A stretch of DNA of 39,345 nt from an uncultured Lachnospiraceae bacterium (GCA_947625875.1 CANQQG010000020.1:1-39345), one strand, 5' to 3'; counted from the stretch's first letter, positions 1-11,025 are shown. Program-made: numbers and translations. Notes: generated by a model not told the origin, from the letters alone.

Positions 1-78
1 TGGGAGTCGCTATAAAGTTCGTTGGTAGCTACGCCTAAGTGGACTTTCACCACAGAACACGGGCATGCCCGTCATACG

Positions 79-115
79 CAAAAAAGACCGGCATACCGGA
101 TTAACCGATATGCCG
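79..115 (-). terminator. Intrinsic terminator of the surface protein gene
   Basis: Read on the minus strand, an 11-bp stem (CGGCATATCGG against CCGGTATGCCG, one G-U pair) closes a five-base loop and is followed by GTCTTTTTT. It lies about 80 bases after the stop of the surface protein gene at 194 and is the obvious end of that transcript. Confidence 0.8.
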
Positions 116-193
116 CTCTCTCTTTTTTCATACGTTCCATCATCCACTGTCCAACCTGCTATACACAGTCCGGAAAAGCTTTTGCCTTACGTA

Positions 194-2782
194 TTATAAA
201 CCTGTACTTGTTACATTTGTAAATGTTGTATTAACAGGAATTCTTGTCGTCAACCAAGCAACTCCACCACCAACACGGTACGTAAGCATAACGTTCTTCA
301 CAACACCGGAATCTCCAGTTACGTTGCAATCAACAGGCAAAAGAGTTGCGTTTGTATCATCTTTCGAAAGCTCACTTCCGTTACAGTAGTATTTAACTTT
401 GCTGTCATTATTAAGCACACTCACTAATGTATCATATTCAGCATTTTTAGAAACCACTGAAGCAGTCGGATTTACCTGTGAATCCTTTACATCAAGTGTA
501 TATGACAAAGCTTCAATTTTCTTTTTATCATCATTAGTAACAACAACCGTTACTTTATATTTTCCAGCCGTTACATGCTTCGTGAAAATATGATTGCCTT
601 GAGCATCATCCACCTGGTCTGCCAATATAATGGTTGCTGTATTTCCTGCAACGTCTGTCTCCAGATTAGTCTTAGTACCCGTAAGTTCGTCAACCTTAAT
701 ATCATCCAATGCTACATAGTTATTAGCAACACCATCCAGATATTCAACCATTTTTACCGTGACAGTCTTGTTTGCCGTATCATCTTTTCCTACAACAATA
801 TCTGTATTGCCTGTTACAGCAAAACCATAACTTTTAGCGCCATCCGGGTTTGGTGCCTTAACAACAACCGTAAGCTTTTTCTCAAGCTCTTTACCTTTAG
901 CGGTTGCCTTTACAGTAACCGTATACGTTGCGGTCTTTCCTGCAGCCAGATCCGCGCCAAGCACATTACCATTAACCTTAATGGAACTTCCACTAACAAG
1001 CTCAACTTTATTGTCATCATTAAGAACCTCAGTTCCCGCTGTGTTATTGATTACCACGGCAGAAGCCGGTGTAGTAAACTCCATTTCCTCGCCGTACTGA
1101 TCTTTCACTTTCCATGTAACTTCTTCCGGATCAATATTAACCGAATTTGAAACAGTAAGCGAAGTTTTGCTCAACTCCAACGAAGACGCAACTCGCTCTG
1201 CTACAATCGTTATAGGAAGTGTAGCCACTACACTCTTGTTAGCCTTATCCCTTACAAGGATAGAAGCCGTACCGGCGCTAACGCCATAGATAGAGCAACC
1301 ATTTTCCGGATCGCCAGCAATGAGCAACTTGTTATCATCGCTTGACTCTACGGTATAATCACTGGTCTTATCAACCCCGTTGGCATTCTTAAACCGGAAA
1401 TATACCTTCTTATTATTATCGGCAACAGCAATCCTCGCAACCTGCTTGTAAGAAGGAAGATCCCATGCCGGTGTACCGTCAGCGATCGAATAATCAAAGC
1501 CAGCCAGCGTCTTATCAGGCGCAACTGCCGTAATTACGAAGTCTTTCGTGATCACGCCTGTCTCCACGCTGTTCTCATATTTAAACGTGTGGTAAGTAAC
1601 CTTTACATTTGCCGTATCATTTACATTCGGAAGGATCAGCTTGTCGCCGTCCATGTAACCGCCGCCATTATAAGTTACATCTACATCCATGTTATTGCTT
1701 ATAGCCTGGCTGCGAAGATACTCATTCAATATAACGTTTCCAGCATCCAGCGTCTGAATCTTAAACTCTTCCGCTTCGCCTGCCGCTACCGTTGTTTTAT
1801 CCAATCCCAGACTTGCGATCTGACCGTTTGTTGCGGTAAACTGCGCCGTAGAAGGAACGCTCTCGCCGCTTTCTGTCTTTGCCGTATAGGTCAGGGTATA
1901 AACTTTCGCATCATTCAGAGAATCATACGTCTCAACAGTAACCTTTGTCTTATCCGTCGCATCTGCCGTTACGGACTTGATCGTGATCACTTTGTTGTCA
2001 TCCCTTACCAGCGAGAAGTCCGCTTTATTTGGAGAAGCCACTTCTGCATTGAAGACAGCTGTCAGCTTTGTAGTCGTAGTCTGTGTAACAGAAGATACTC
2101 CAAGAACGGTCGCTGTCTGTGCAGTAAACTCAGCTGTGGAAACTGTCTTGTCTTCCGTAGCCGCTGTATAAGTAACGGTGTAAACCTGGCCGTCTGTCAT
2201 GCCTTTTTCTGTCTCAATGGTAACCTTGGTCTTATCCGTCTCATCCAGTGTTGCAGACTTAACCGCAACCGCTGTCTTCGCCTCGTCATTCTTTGCAATT
2301 GCAAAATCAGCTGCCGCTACAGACTCTACCGGTTTGGAAAGCGTAACAACAAGCTTTGCCGCATCTGTCTGCTCTACCGAAGCGATCGTCGGATCTGCCG
2401 CTGTAATGTTGAGCTTAATCTTCAGGACTTTCTGGCGTTTGTCTTTTGTCTTCTGTACTCTTACAGAAATCTTTGCTTCGCCTGCGCCCTGCGCTTCCAC
2501 TGCAACCTTTTTGCTTGTGGTCTTAGAAATCGAAGCTACCGCCTTGTCAGAAGAAGCCGCCCTTACGACTTTCCACTTTGACGCCTGGGAGCCTTTCAGG
2601 CTGAATACCATACGTGTGCCTACTTCCGCATCTTTCTGCGTGTAGCTCATTGCGAGCGCTGCGGAACTTGAAGCGGCCGTATCAGCGAAAGCAGTTGTAA
2701 AATTGCCAACTACCGGCACTGAAAAAGCCATTGCTGTGGATAAGCTCACTGCCAGCACTCTGGTCATGAAACTCTTTTTCAT
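194..2782 (-). CDS. Large secreted cell-surface protein with Ig-like/S-layer-type repeats
   Basis: This 862-residue exported protein has a clear signal peptide: a KK start, a hydrophobic stretch, and a likely cleavage after AFA near residue 33. Behind it lie beta-rich modules low in Cys and rich in Thr, Val, Asp and Lys. Two tandem modules at about residues 129-215 and 216-325 share the pattern DxTDKTKVTxET followed by VYTxTYTA. Later sections (about 530-690) resemble bacterial Ig-like (Big) domains. I see no LPXTG signal, SLH repeats, choline-binding repeats or C-terminal membrane anchor, so attachment must use another mechanism or the protein is released. The start follows AGGAGG at good spacing. 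It is monocistronic, between its own promoter (2838-2866) and terminator (79-115). A structural or S-layer-like role is inferred from composition; the family is not firmly identified. Confidence 0.75.
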   Translation of the reverse strand: MKKSFMTRVLAVSLSTAMAFSVPVVGNFTTAFADTAASSSAALAMSYTQKDAEVGTRMVFSLKGSQASKWKVVRAASSDKAVASISKTTSKKVAVEAQGAGEAKISVRVQKTKDKRQKVLKIKLNITAADPTIASVEQTDAAKLVVTLSKPVESVAAADFAIAKNDEAKTAVAVKSATLDETDKTKVTIETEKGMTDGQVYTVTYTAATEDKTVSTAEFTAQTATVLGVSSVTQTTTTKLTAVFNAEVASPNKADFSLVRDDNKVITIKSVTADATDKTKVTVETYDSLNDAKVYTLTYTAKTESGESVPSTAQFTATNGQIASLGLDKTTVAAGEAEEFKIQTLDAGNVILNEYLRSQAISNNMDVDVTYNGGGYMDGDKLILPNVNDTANVKVTYHTFKYENSVETGVITKDFVITAVAPDKTLAGFDYSIADGTPAWDLPSYKQVARIAVADNNKKVYFRFKNANGVDKTSDYTVESSDDNKLLIAGDPENGCSIYGVSAGTASILVRDKANKSVVATLPITIVAERVASSLELSKTSLTVSNSVNIDPEEVTWKVKDQYGEEMEFTTPASAVVINNTAGTEVLNDDNKVELVSGSSIKVNGNVLGADLAAGKTATYTVTVKATAKGKELEKKLTVVVKAPNPDGAKSYGFAVTGNTDIVVGKDDTANKTVTVKMVEYLDGVANNYVALDDIKVDELTGTKTNLETDVAGNTATIILADQVDDAQGNHIFTKHVTAGKYKVTVVVTNDDKKKIEALSYTLDVKDSQVNPTASVVSKNAEYDTLVSVLNNDSKVKYYCNGSELSKDDTNATLLPVDCNVTGDSGVVKNVMLTYRVGGGVAWLTTRIPVNTTFTNVTSTGL

Positions 2783-2804
2783 TTCTTTTCCTCCTTAAAA
2801 TGTG

Positions 2805-2821
2805 CCATACATTTTGTATGG
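2805..2821 (-). promoter_or_regulatory. Perfect inverted repeat in the surface-gene 5' UTR
   Basis: CCATACA-TTT-TGTATGG is a perfect 7-bp inverted repeat between the promoter -10 and the ribosome binding site. It would form a hairpin in the mRNA leader (transcript stabilisation) or act as an operator just downstream of the start of transcription. Its function is inferred. Confidence 0.5.
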
Positions 2822-2837
2822 TTTGTTTTGTCATCTA

Positions 2838-2866
2838 AGTATACAACACACATTTTCCCCTGTCCA
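2838..2866 (-). promoter_or_regulatory. Sigma-A type promoter of the surface protein gene
   Basis: On the minus strand TGGACA (2861-2866) is 17 bases from TATACT (2838-2843). This near-consensus promoter, with a strong AGGAGG site, suggests an abundant product. The rest of the 2783-3105 gap, up to the end of sigF, is low-complexity A/T-rich sequence with no gene that I can support. Confidence 0.7.
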
Positions 2867-3105
2867 TATCAAAAATCACTAATTTATGACTTTTTTCGGG
2901 ACATTTTCCGGCATTCCGCTGATCCTTACTCCAACCCTAATCTACCTCTTATAATAAGGATCCTGCTGCCCTGTGCGGTTGTACATCTCTCAGATTCACT
3001 ATATAGTTACGGGGGGCTCTCCCAAAAAAGTGGGGTGGCTGAAAATTTTTTTTATTTTTTTGTTTTTTTATTTTCCGGTTCCGGTTTTCCCTGCCCGTAT
3101 GCGGC

Positions 3106-3837
3106 TCACATCGCCTCCCGGCGCATTTTCCGTAAAATCTTTTTCTCGAGCCTGCTGACCTGCACCTGGCTCATGCCGAGCGCCTGCGCCGTCTGCACCT
3201 GCGTCCGGTCCTGGAAATACCGGAGCGTGATCAGCTCCCGCTCCCGCGCTTCCAGCTTTTCGAGCAGCTGGCGGACCAGCAGACGGTCCAGCAGACGGTC
3301 TTTTTCCGGGTCACACCCGGCGGCGCCCTCCGCCGCGATCCGGTCAGCCAGATATAATTCGCTCCCGTCCTCCTCATAAATGCAGCGGTCAATGGAATCC
3401 GTCTCCGCGTTCGCCTCCAGCGCCATGGCGATCTCCTCCCGCGCAAGCCCCGTTTCCGCGGAAAGCTCCTGCATGGTCGCCTCCCTGCCCTTTTCCCCGC
3501 TGATCTTTTCCGCCGCCTTTCGGATCCGCCAGCCGTCCTCTTTTAAGCTGCGGCTGACGCGCACCAGCCCGTCGTCCCGCAGGAAACGCCGGATCTCGCC
3601 GCTGATCAGCGGGACGGCATACGTGGAAAACGCCACGTCATAGGCAACGTCAAACTTTTCGATCGCCTTCAGCAGCCCGATGCTGCCGATCTGGAACAGT
3701 TCCTCGCGGTCGCGCCCCCGGTTTTCAAACCGCCGGACGACGCTCCCCACCAGCCCCAGGTTCTGCACGGCAAGCTGTTCTTTTGCATCCGAATCCCCCT
3801 GCTGCGCCCGCAGGAGCAGCGCCATCGTCCCGTCCAT
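3106..3837 (-). CDS. sigF: RNA polymerase sporulation sigma factor F
   Basis: Sigma-70 family forespore factor of 243 residues. Region 2 is seen as LVGSVVRRFENRG, EELFQIGSIGLLKAI and FSTYAVPLISGEIRRFLRD. Region 3 follows with a helix-turn-helix-like stretch, and region 4 carries LRYFQDRTQVQTAQALG and MSQVQVSRLEKKIL. It is the last gene of the spoIIAA-spoIIAB-sigF operon, which fixes its identity over the similar sigma-G and sigma-B types. In the family, sigma-F is held inactive by SpoIIAB until SpoIIAA, dephosphorylated in the forespore, frees it. Only four bases separate it from the spoIIAB stop. The spoVA genes that often follow in bacilli are not downstream here. Confidence 0.93.
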   Translation of the reverse strand: MDGTMALLLRAQQGDSDAKEQLAVQNLGLVGSVVRRFENRGRDREELFQIGSIGLLKAIEKFDVAYDVAFSTYAVPLISGEIRRFLRDDGLVRVSRSLKEDGWRIRKAAEKISGEKGREATMQELSAETGLAREEIAMALEANAETDSIDRCIYEEDGSELYLADRIAAEGAAGCDPEKDRLLDRLLVRQLLEKLEARERELITLRYFQDRTQVQTAQALGMSQVQVSRLEKKILRKMRREAM

Positions 3838-3841
3838 GCCG

Positions 3842-4276
3842 CTACGCTTCCCCTGCGCCGAATCTTTTTTTCATCCGCACGGTTGTCCCATGCCCCGGCG
3901 ACGAGTCGACCGCCACCTCGTCCATAAACGCTTCCATGAACGCAAACCCCATGCCCGACCGCTCCAGCTCCGGGCGCGTCGTGAAAAACGGCTCTTTTGC
4001 TTTTGCGACGTCCGCAATCCCCTTGCCGTAATCCACGATCTCAATGCGTATCTGCTTCTCCTCTTTTGCGCACGTCAGGTAGATCTTCCCGATCCGGTCT
4101 TCATAGCCATGTATGATGGCATTTGTGACCGCCTCCGACACCGCCGTCTTTACGTCCGCCAGCTCGTCCAGCGTCGGGTCCAGATCCGCGACAAAGGCGG
4201 CGACCGCCACCCTTGCAAACCCTTCATTTGCGGAATACGAGTCAAACCGTATGCTCATCTCATTCTGTTTTCCCAT
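3842..4276 (-). CDS. spoIIAB: Anti-sigma F factor / serine kinase SpoIIAB
   Basis: GHKL-type kinase of 144 residues that binds and inhibits sigma-F and phosphorylates SpoIIAA. Visible motifs are the N-box AVSEAVTNAIIHGYE, the G1 box IEIVDYGKGI and the G2 region SGMGFAFMEAFMDEVAV followed by SPGHGTTVRM. A longer frame opens at 4285, but I place the start at ATG 4276 (MGKQNEM): a GGAGG ends nine bases before it, and the resulting N-terminus lines up with known SpoIIAB proteins, which begin with a similar short NEM segment. The start lies inside the end of spoIIAA, whose stop overlaps it, so the two are translationally coupled. Confidence 0.93.
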   Translation of the reverse strand: MGKQNEMSIRFDSYSANEGFARVAVAAFVADLDPTLDELADVKTAVSEAVTNAIIHGYEDRIGKIYLTCAKEEKQIRIEIVDYGKGIADVAKAKEPFFTTRPELERSGMGFAFMEAFMDEVAVDSSPGHGTTVRMKKRFGAGEA

Positions 4277-4589
4277 CTTCCGCATCCTCCGTTTCCATCA
4301 GATTGTGCAGCCCTGATATATGGAAGATCTTGCGTATGCGCTCGTTCATATGCCGCGCCTGCACTTTCCCTCCGCAATAATTCATATTCCGGCACCTGCC
4401 GATCAGCACGCCAATGCCCGAACTGTCCATAAACTCCGTGCCGGAAAAATCAAACACCAGGCTCCGCACGCGGTAAGAGTCGATCAGCAGGTCCGCCTCC
4501 TGCCGGAGCTGCTCCGCGCTGTGGTGGTCGAGTTCCTTTGGCATGGATATCGTAAGGCGGCCCTCATTTAATTCATAATGGCATTCCAT
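4260..4589 (-). CDS. spoIIAA: Anti-sigma F factor antagonist SpoIIAA
   Basis: STAS-domain protein of 109 residues. The hallmark phosphoacceptor region DFSGTEFMDSSGIGVLIGR is intact, with the DSSG serine that SpoIIAB phosphorylates. When unphosphorylated it binds SpoIIAB and releases sigma-F. It is the first gene of the operon, with a GGGAGG site just ahead of ATG 4589. I looked for a sigma-H promoter upstream (AGGAWW and GAAT boxes) and did not find a convincing one; the upstream sequence is a terminator hairpin followed by an A/T-rich stretch containing TATATAT and TATAGT. Confidence 0.93.
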   Translation of the reverse strand: MECHYELNEGRLTISMPKELDHHSAEQLRQEADLLIDSYRVRSLVFDFSGTEFMDSSGIGVLIGRCRNMNYCGGKVQARHMNERIRKIFHISGLHNLMETEDAEDGKTE

Positions 4590-4649
4590 AAAAAACCTCC
4601 CTGTTCTTCCTTTTTACTATCTATTTTTACTATATATAATGAAACAATC

Positions 4650-4692
4650 GAAAAAGACGCTAATCCACACAGCATGAATTAACGTCTTTTGT
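4650..4692 (-). terminator. Terminator after the TPR gene, bidirectional in form
   Basis: A 13-bp stem (AAAAGACGTTAAT against ATTAGCGTCTTTT on the minus strand, one G-U pair) encloses a 13-base loop. The minus-strand transcript from the TPR gene ends in five U residues. It insulates the sporulation operon from the upstream unit. Confidence 0.8.
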
Positions 4693-4780
4693 ATTCCCGC
4701 CGGCGTCTGCCCGGCATTCTTATGTATTCTGTATCATCCGCCCGTACCGGAGACGCATACGTCCCATGCGCCGCCCGGAA

Positions 4781-6181
4781 TCACTCACTCTCCGGCGCAA
4801 TGCCCAGTTCATTCTGGATATCTTCCAGATAATCCTTCGCATTGTAAGCCTGATAGGAGGACGGGTAATTGTCGATCACAAACTGGTACAATACCGCCGC
4901 CTCCCGCAGCTTGTCGATGTTCCGGTAAGACTGCGCCAGATAATACGCCGCCTCGCCGTTATGGTAAGTTTTGTCCATATCCACGACTTTCTGCAGCAGG
5001 TCTGCGGAGGTCTCATACTCATAGCGCGTATAGGCGCCGTACCCCTCATCATAGGTCGTCTCCAGATATTTTGCGTCCACTTCCGTCCGCATCGCCTCAT
5101 AGATCTGCTTTGACGTCGCATCCAGCAGGCTCTCGTCCACGGACGCGAGCGCATCGCCCGCGTTTTCCAGCTCGCCGTTTCGGTACGCCTGATAAGCCGC
5201 CATGAGCTTTGCATATGTATCGATCGTCTCCTGCGTATCCGCATTTGCGCTCTGCGCAGACGCCACCTCTTCTGTCAGGCTGTCCACCTGATCCTGCAGG
5301 ATCTGAATCTGCTGGTTTTTGGACGCGATCGTGTCATTCGCCTCCGAGACTGCCGCATTTGTATCTTTCTGCAGCCCCTGCCGGATATTCGGCACGATCA
5401 AAAACCAGGTCGCCGTCACGCCGATGAGAAGCCCCACCAGGATATTCACAATCATCATGACGCCGGTATTATCGCGCAGGTTTGCCGGCTGGATGATCGT
5501 ATCGTTCCCGGAGCTGTACGCAACGGTGGTTTCTTTCTTTTTCCGTTTTTTCTGTTTCGTCTTCTCGCCGATCTGCTCGCGTATCTCCGCCAGATAGCGC
5601 ATGGTGATCGTATTATTGCGGTCGATCTGCTCCGCCGTCCGCAGATATTTCCTCGCCTGCTCATATTTCCCGTCTTTGATATAGACCAGCGCAAGGAGCT
5701 GATGCGCTTTTACAAGCTTCGGATTCAGGGAGATCACTTTCTTTAACTGAATGACCGCAAGATCCGTGCTGTCCTGCCTGCAATACGTCAGCGCCTGATT
5801 GTATTTTTTTATCGTCTGGTTGATCGTGTTTAACAGCGCCTGGTTGCTCTGCACGTCGGCCAGGTAACGCTCCGCCGCATTTTCCTTATCCTGGCAGTTC
5901 TTGCTGATCACCCACTCGCTCAGCGCGGAAACCGTCTCGCCTGTTTCATAATAGACCAGGCCAAGCAGGTTTCTGGCGTCAATATTGATCTTATTATACT
6001 GCAGGCTCACCCGCAGCGCCTCGACCGCCCCGGTCAGGTCCCTGACGCGCGCGCGCTCCAGTCCCCGGTTATAATAATAATTGGATACCGCCACGATCTT
6101 TTTATACATTTTTACATCTGTGCCGCAGTTTGGACACTGGTCTTCCGGCCCAAGCAGGGCTCCGCATTTATAACATTCCAT
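4781..6181 (-). CDS. Zinc-ribbon, TPR-repeat membrane protein
   Basis: 466 residues. The N-terminus carries a C4 zinc ribbon (Cys 3, 6, 16, 19, as CYKC and CPNC). TPR-like helices follow (about 30-205, with NYYYNRGLERARVRDL, LLALVYIKDGKYEQARKYL and similar). A basic KQKKRKKK stretch precedes one transmembrane segment (about 241-262, IVNILVGLLIGVTATWFLIV), then a coiled coil (about 275-315), then further TPR units ending in AAYYLAQSYRNIDKLREAAVLYQFV. This places TPRs on both sides of the membrane, with the zinc ribbon probably cytoplasmic. The overall form suggests a scaffold for an envelope complex; the partner is unknown. It follows the 47-residue gene by 17 bases and ends at the terminator 4650-4692. 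Confidence 0.75.
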   Translation of the reverse strand: MECYKCGALLGPEDQCPNCGTDVKMYKKIVAVSNYYYNRGLERARVRDLTGAVEALRVSLQYNKINIDARNLLGLVYYETGETVSALSEWVISKNCQDKENAAERYLADVQSNQALLNTINQTIKKYNQALTYCRQDSTDLAVIQLKKVISLNPKLVKAHQLLALVYIKDGKYEQARKYLRTAEQIDRNNTITMRYLAEIREQIGEKTKQKKRKKKETTVAYSSGNDTIIQPANLRDNTGVMMIVNILVGLLIGVTATWFLIVPNIRQGLQKDTNAAVSEANDTIASKNQQIQILQDQVDSLTEEVASAQSANADTQETIDTYAKLMAAYQAYRNGELENAGDALASVDESLLDATSKQIYEAMRTEVDAKYLETTYDEGYGAYTRYEYETSADLLQKVVDMDKTYHNGEAAYYLAQSYRNIDKLREAAVLYQFVIDNYPSSYQAYNAKDYLEDIQNELGIAPESE

Positions 6182-6198
6182 GCCTGCTCCTTCCTGAC

Positions 6199-6342
6199 CT
6201 ACCGGTTCCTTCTTGCTTCTTTCATCATCTGCTGCAGGATGTCCGTCATATCCGTCAGATCATGGCTGTAGATCGCTTCCTCCGCCTCTTCGACTTCCAG
6301 GCTCGGCTGAAATTTCTTTAATTCTTCCTCAAAATCTATCAT
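6199..6342 (-). CDS. Small conserved-looking acidic protein, 47 residues
   Basis: Reads MIDFEEELKKFQPSLEVEEA at its start, then a helix-rich stretch ending MMKEARRNR. It is acidic, with no membrane segment or Cys. A GGAGG lies 11 bases before the ATG. The stop is 17 bases before the start of the zinc-ribbon TPR gene, so the two are probably co-transcribed from the promoter at 6392-6421. From memory, short proteins with this opening occur next to similar TPR genes in Lachnospiraceae, but I cannot assign a function. A regulatory or adaptor role for the TPR protein is a guess from position. Confidence 0.65.
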   Translation of the reverse strand: MIDFEEELKKFQPSLEVEEAEEAIYSHDLTDMTDILQQMMKEARRNR

Positions 6343-6391
6343 CTGTAACCATACCTCCATATTTCTGTTTTCGCGGCTGTCTTATTCGTCC

Positions 6392-6421
6392 ATTATATAT
6401 CACTTCCTTCCGCTTTGTAAA
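6392..6421 (-). promoter_or_regulatory. Promoter of the 47-aa/TPR unit
   Basis: Minus-strand TTTACA (6416-6421) and TATAAT (6392-6397) are 18 bases apart, about 50 bases ahead of the small gene's start. Confidence 0.6.
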
Positions 6422-6475
6422 GAAATGGTTATCCCGTTTTTCTTACAATTTTCACGGAAACGCGCCATGCGCATG

Positions 6476-6511
6476 AAAAAGAACCAGACAAAGCCATTGC
6501 CTGATTCTTCT
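6476..6511 (-). terminator. Terminator of the FapA-family gene
   Basis: On the minus strand AGAATCAGGCAA pairs with TTGTCTGGTTCT (two G-U pairs) around a short loop and is followed by TTTTT. It lies 28 bases past the FapA-family stop. Confidence 0.8.
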
Positions 6512-6538
6512 CTAAAGGGTTCTGACATACTGCGGGGA

Positions 6539-7942
6539 TCAGCTCAAGCCGTCCCATTCCGAAAGCTTCCGCATAACCACCTTATCCATCTGCTTGACAA
6601 AGATAACGTCGTCAAATTCCATCTTGCAGCGCGCATCGCACGTGTCGATCGACACATGCACGCCGGGATACACTTTCTTCGCGACGCGCACGTCCGCGCC
6701 GCGCGCACTGTCCACCATGATCTGCAGCTTCCGCAGTTCCTCTTCGTCAGCCGCCTTTTTCGCGCGGTCGCGCACACGGATCCGGACGAGCTGGATCCGG
6801 CGCGGGTCTTCTTTGCAGGACTGGCCTGTTTTTTCTTCAAATTCTTCAAATTTTTGCAGAAGCTCCTCGGCTTTCGCGATATTCTCCGCCGCGGCGCGGA
6901 TGCCGTTGCGCAGCTGCTCCATCTTCTTTAAGACCTCGCCGCCGTTTCCGACAAGGACGTGCGTCCTCACTTCCGCCGAATTGCCAATGCTGTTTGCCTC
7001 GATGCCGCAGACCGCGTGTACGGTGCCTCCCACGATCGTGCCTTTTTTGCTGCTTTGCAGAATAGCGCGCCCCTCGCAGTACACATCCGTATTCAAAAAC
7101 ACGTCCGCCACGATATCGCCTTTACAGCGGACGGTGGCAAACTCCAGAAACTTCGCGGAAATATCCCCTTTTGACTCGATCACGCTCTTGCTGTTGCCAA
7201 GCACGCCGCCGGAGAGAAGGATATTTTTATTTGCATAAATGCTCCCGCCCTGCACGACGCCGTCCACCGTCACCGAGCCGGTCGCCCGTATGGAGACGTC
7301 GTCGCAGATGCTGCCATGAATGATCACATCGCCCCGGAAATCAAGGTTGCCCGTATTGATATCCACATCATCGAATATCTCAAGAATCGGCAGGATATTG
7401 ATCTTGTCGTTTACGACGTCGATCTTGCCCGTGATCGCCGCCACGTAGGTAATGCCGTCCTCCTGGCAGGCAAATCCCCGGCCGCGCAGCGGGGGCAGCT
7501 CCCTCCCCCGTTTGCAGCGGACCGGCGTCTCTTTTACCGTGTATCCGTCTTCCCCGGGAATCGCCGGGTGGTACACGGCGATCACCTGTCCTTCATTTAC
7601 CATTTCAAAAAGCTTTATCGAATAATCTACCGAACCGTCTTCCTTAATGTGCGGCTTCCCATCCAAAGTCTGCTGAAAGAAATACTCATAATATCCATCT
7701 GTACCGTCCTTTGGCTGCTTGCCGGTTGCCACCGCAACTGTCCGGTTATAAATCCCCTTACTTACGACCTGTGTGAGCGCGTCATTATTGATCCCCGTCT
7801 TCACGCCATTTTCCGCCAGCGCCGCCTGTATATCCTGCACCTGATACTGCTGCGCCCCCAAAGGCTCCGGTAAACGTAGGTATGCAGTCATCGCATCCTG
7901 GCTGAATGTAATCGCTGATTTATCAAGCAGTTGTGTCTGCAT
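6539..7942 (-). CDS. FapA/DUF342 family protein
   Basis: 467 residues of the DUF342 (FapA) family. An N-terminal domain with AVYHPAIPGEDGYTVKETPV leads to a beta-helix-like core (about 165-330) of repeated short turns such as DFRGDVIIHGSICDDVSIRA, VTVDGVVQGGSIYANKNIL and CKGDIVADVFLNTDVYCEG. A coiled coil (about 335-410) and a short C-terminal beta section follow. Family members are often annotated as flagellar assembly protein A, but no flagellar gene is near and many non-motile Clostridia carry them, so I leave the symbol empty. The start has AAAGGTGGGG ahead of it, and the gene has its own promoter and terminator. The molecular role is unknown. Confidence 0.8.
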   Translation of the reverse strand: MQTQLLDKSAITFSQDAMTAYLRLPEPLGAQQYQVQDIQAALAENGVKTGINNDALTQVVSKGIYNRTVAVATGKQPKDGTDGYYEYFFQQTLDGKPHIKEDGSVDYSIKLFEMVNEGQVIAVYHPAIPGEDGYTVKETPVRCKRGRELPPLRGRGFACQEDGITYVAAITGKIDVVNDKINILPILEIFDDVDINTGNLDFRGDVIIHGSICDDVSIRATGSVTVDGVVQGGSIYANKNILLSGGVLGNSKSVIESKGDISAKFLEFATVRCKGDIVADVFLNTDVYCEGRAILQSSKKGTIVGGTVHAVCGIEANSIGNSAEVRTHVLVGNGGEVLKKMEQLRNGIRAAAENIAKAEELLQKFEEFEEKTGQSCKEDPRRIQLVRIRVRDRAKKAADEEELRKLQIMVDSARGADVRVAKKVYPGVHVSIDTCDARCKMEFDDVIFVKQMDKVVMRKLSEWDGLS

Positions 7943-7994
7943 AACTTCCCCACCTTTCCCTTATGATTCCATCCATCTCATAGATATTGCTAAT

Positions 7995-8023
7995 ATTTTA
8001 ACATTATTTTAGACAAACTTCAA
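7995..8023 (-). promoter_or_regulatory. Promoter of the FapA-family gene
   Basis: Minus-strand TTGAAG (8018-8023) and TAAAAT (7995-8000) with a 17-base spacer, about 55 bases before the start codon. Confidence 0.65.
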
Positions 8024-8048
8024 CAACTATCCTAAGAAAACACACAAT

Positions 8049-10703
<2,655 letters not shown>

Positions 10704-10760
10704 GATGATTCCTTTCTGTTTTTGTATTTCGCCCAATTGAGCGAGATTTCCCACACGCAT

Positions 10761-10794
10761 AAAAGCCCTTTACAGCCAACCGGCCATAAAGGGC
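10761..10794 (-). terminator. T-box attenuator terminator
   Basis: GCCCTTTA and TAAAGGGC form the stem on the minus strand, followed by TTTT. The 5' part of this stem is the sequence that the T-box antiterminator would sequester when tRNA is uncharged. Confidence 0.85.
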
Positions 10795-11020
10795 GAATTT
10801 TACCGCGGTACCACCTTTTTTCACAGGGACTCCCCTGTATCTCCATGTCCTGTAACGCGGACGGACGGGACTGCTTACCCACCTGCGCTTCGGCAGTCCG
10901 GTTCAAAAGCTACCTTCCAGCGTCCTTGCTCCGGGCCTGCCTTTCAGCCAATGGACAGCCCTCTCTGGGGAAGCGGTGCGCTGTACTCCTCTTTCTCATT
11001 ACCTTTGCAATATAAATCCT
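10765..11020 (-). ncRNA. T-box riboswitch upstream of valS, probable GUA (Val) specifier
   Basis: The T-box core GGTGGTACCGCGG is intact at 10803-10815 and is followed by the terminator stem. Stem I is recognisable: the loop-E strand AGTA (10984-10987) precedes CAGCG, which pairs with CGCTG (10918-10922). The opposite loop strand reads GAA-G-GTA-G, placing a GTA valine codon at 10911-10913 in the specifier position. A GGCTGAAAGGCAGGC segment fits the Stem I distal region. The valine specifier agrees with the downstream gene. Position by position folding was done by eye; the T-box itself is certain, the specifier is likely. Confidence 0.92.
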
Positions 11021-11025
11021 GTTTT

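Noticed and set aside
1589-2581. 330-codon plus-strand frame opposite the surface protein gene
   Set aside because: Cys/Arg-rich mirror of the repeat-bearing gene, without start signals.
4590-4780. A sigma-H promoter for the spoIIA operon
   Set aside because: I looked for AGGAWW and GAAT boxes at the right spacing; the near matches overlap the start codon or have wrong spacing.
10704-10760. N-terminal extension of ValS
   Set aside because: The extension reads through the T-box terminator and lacks a ribosome binding site; ATG 10703 has one and gives the family N-terminus.
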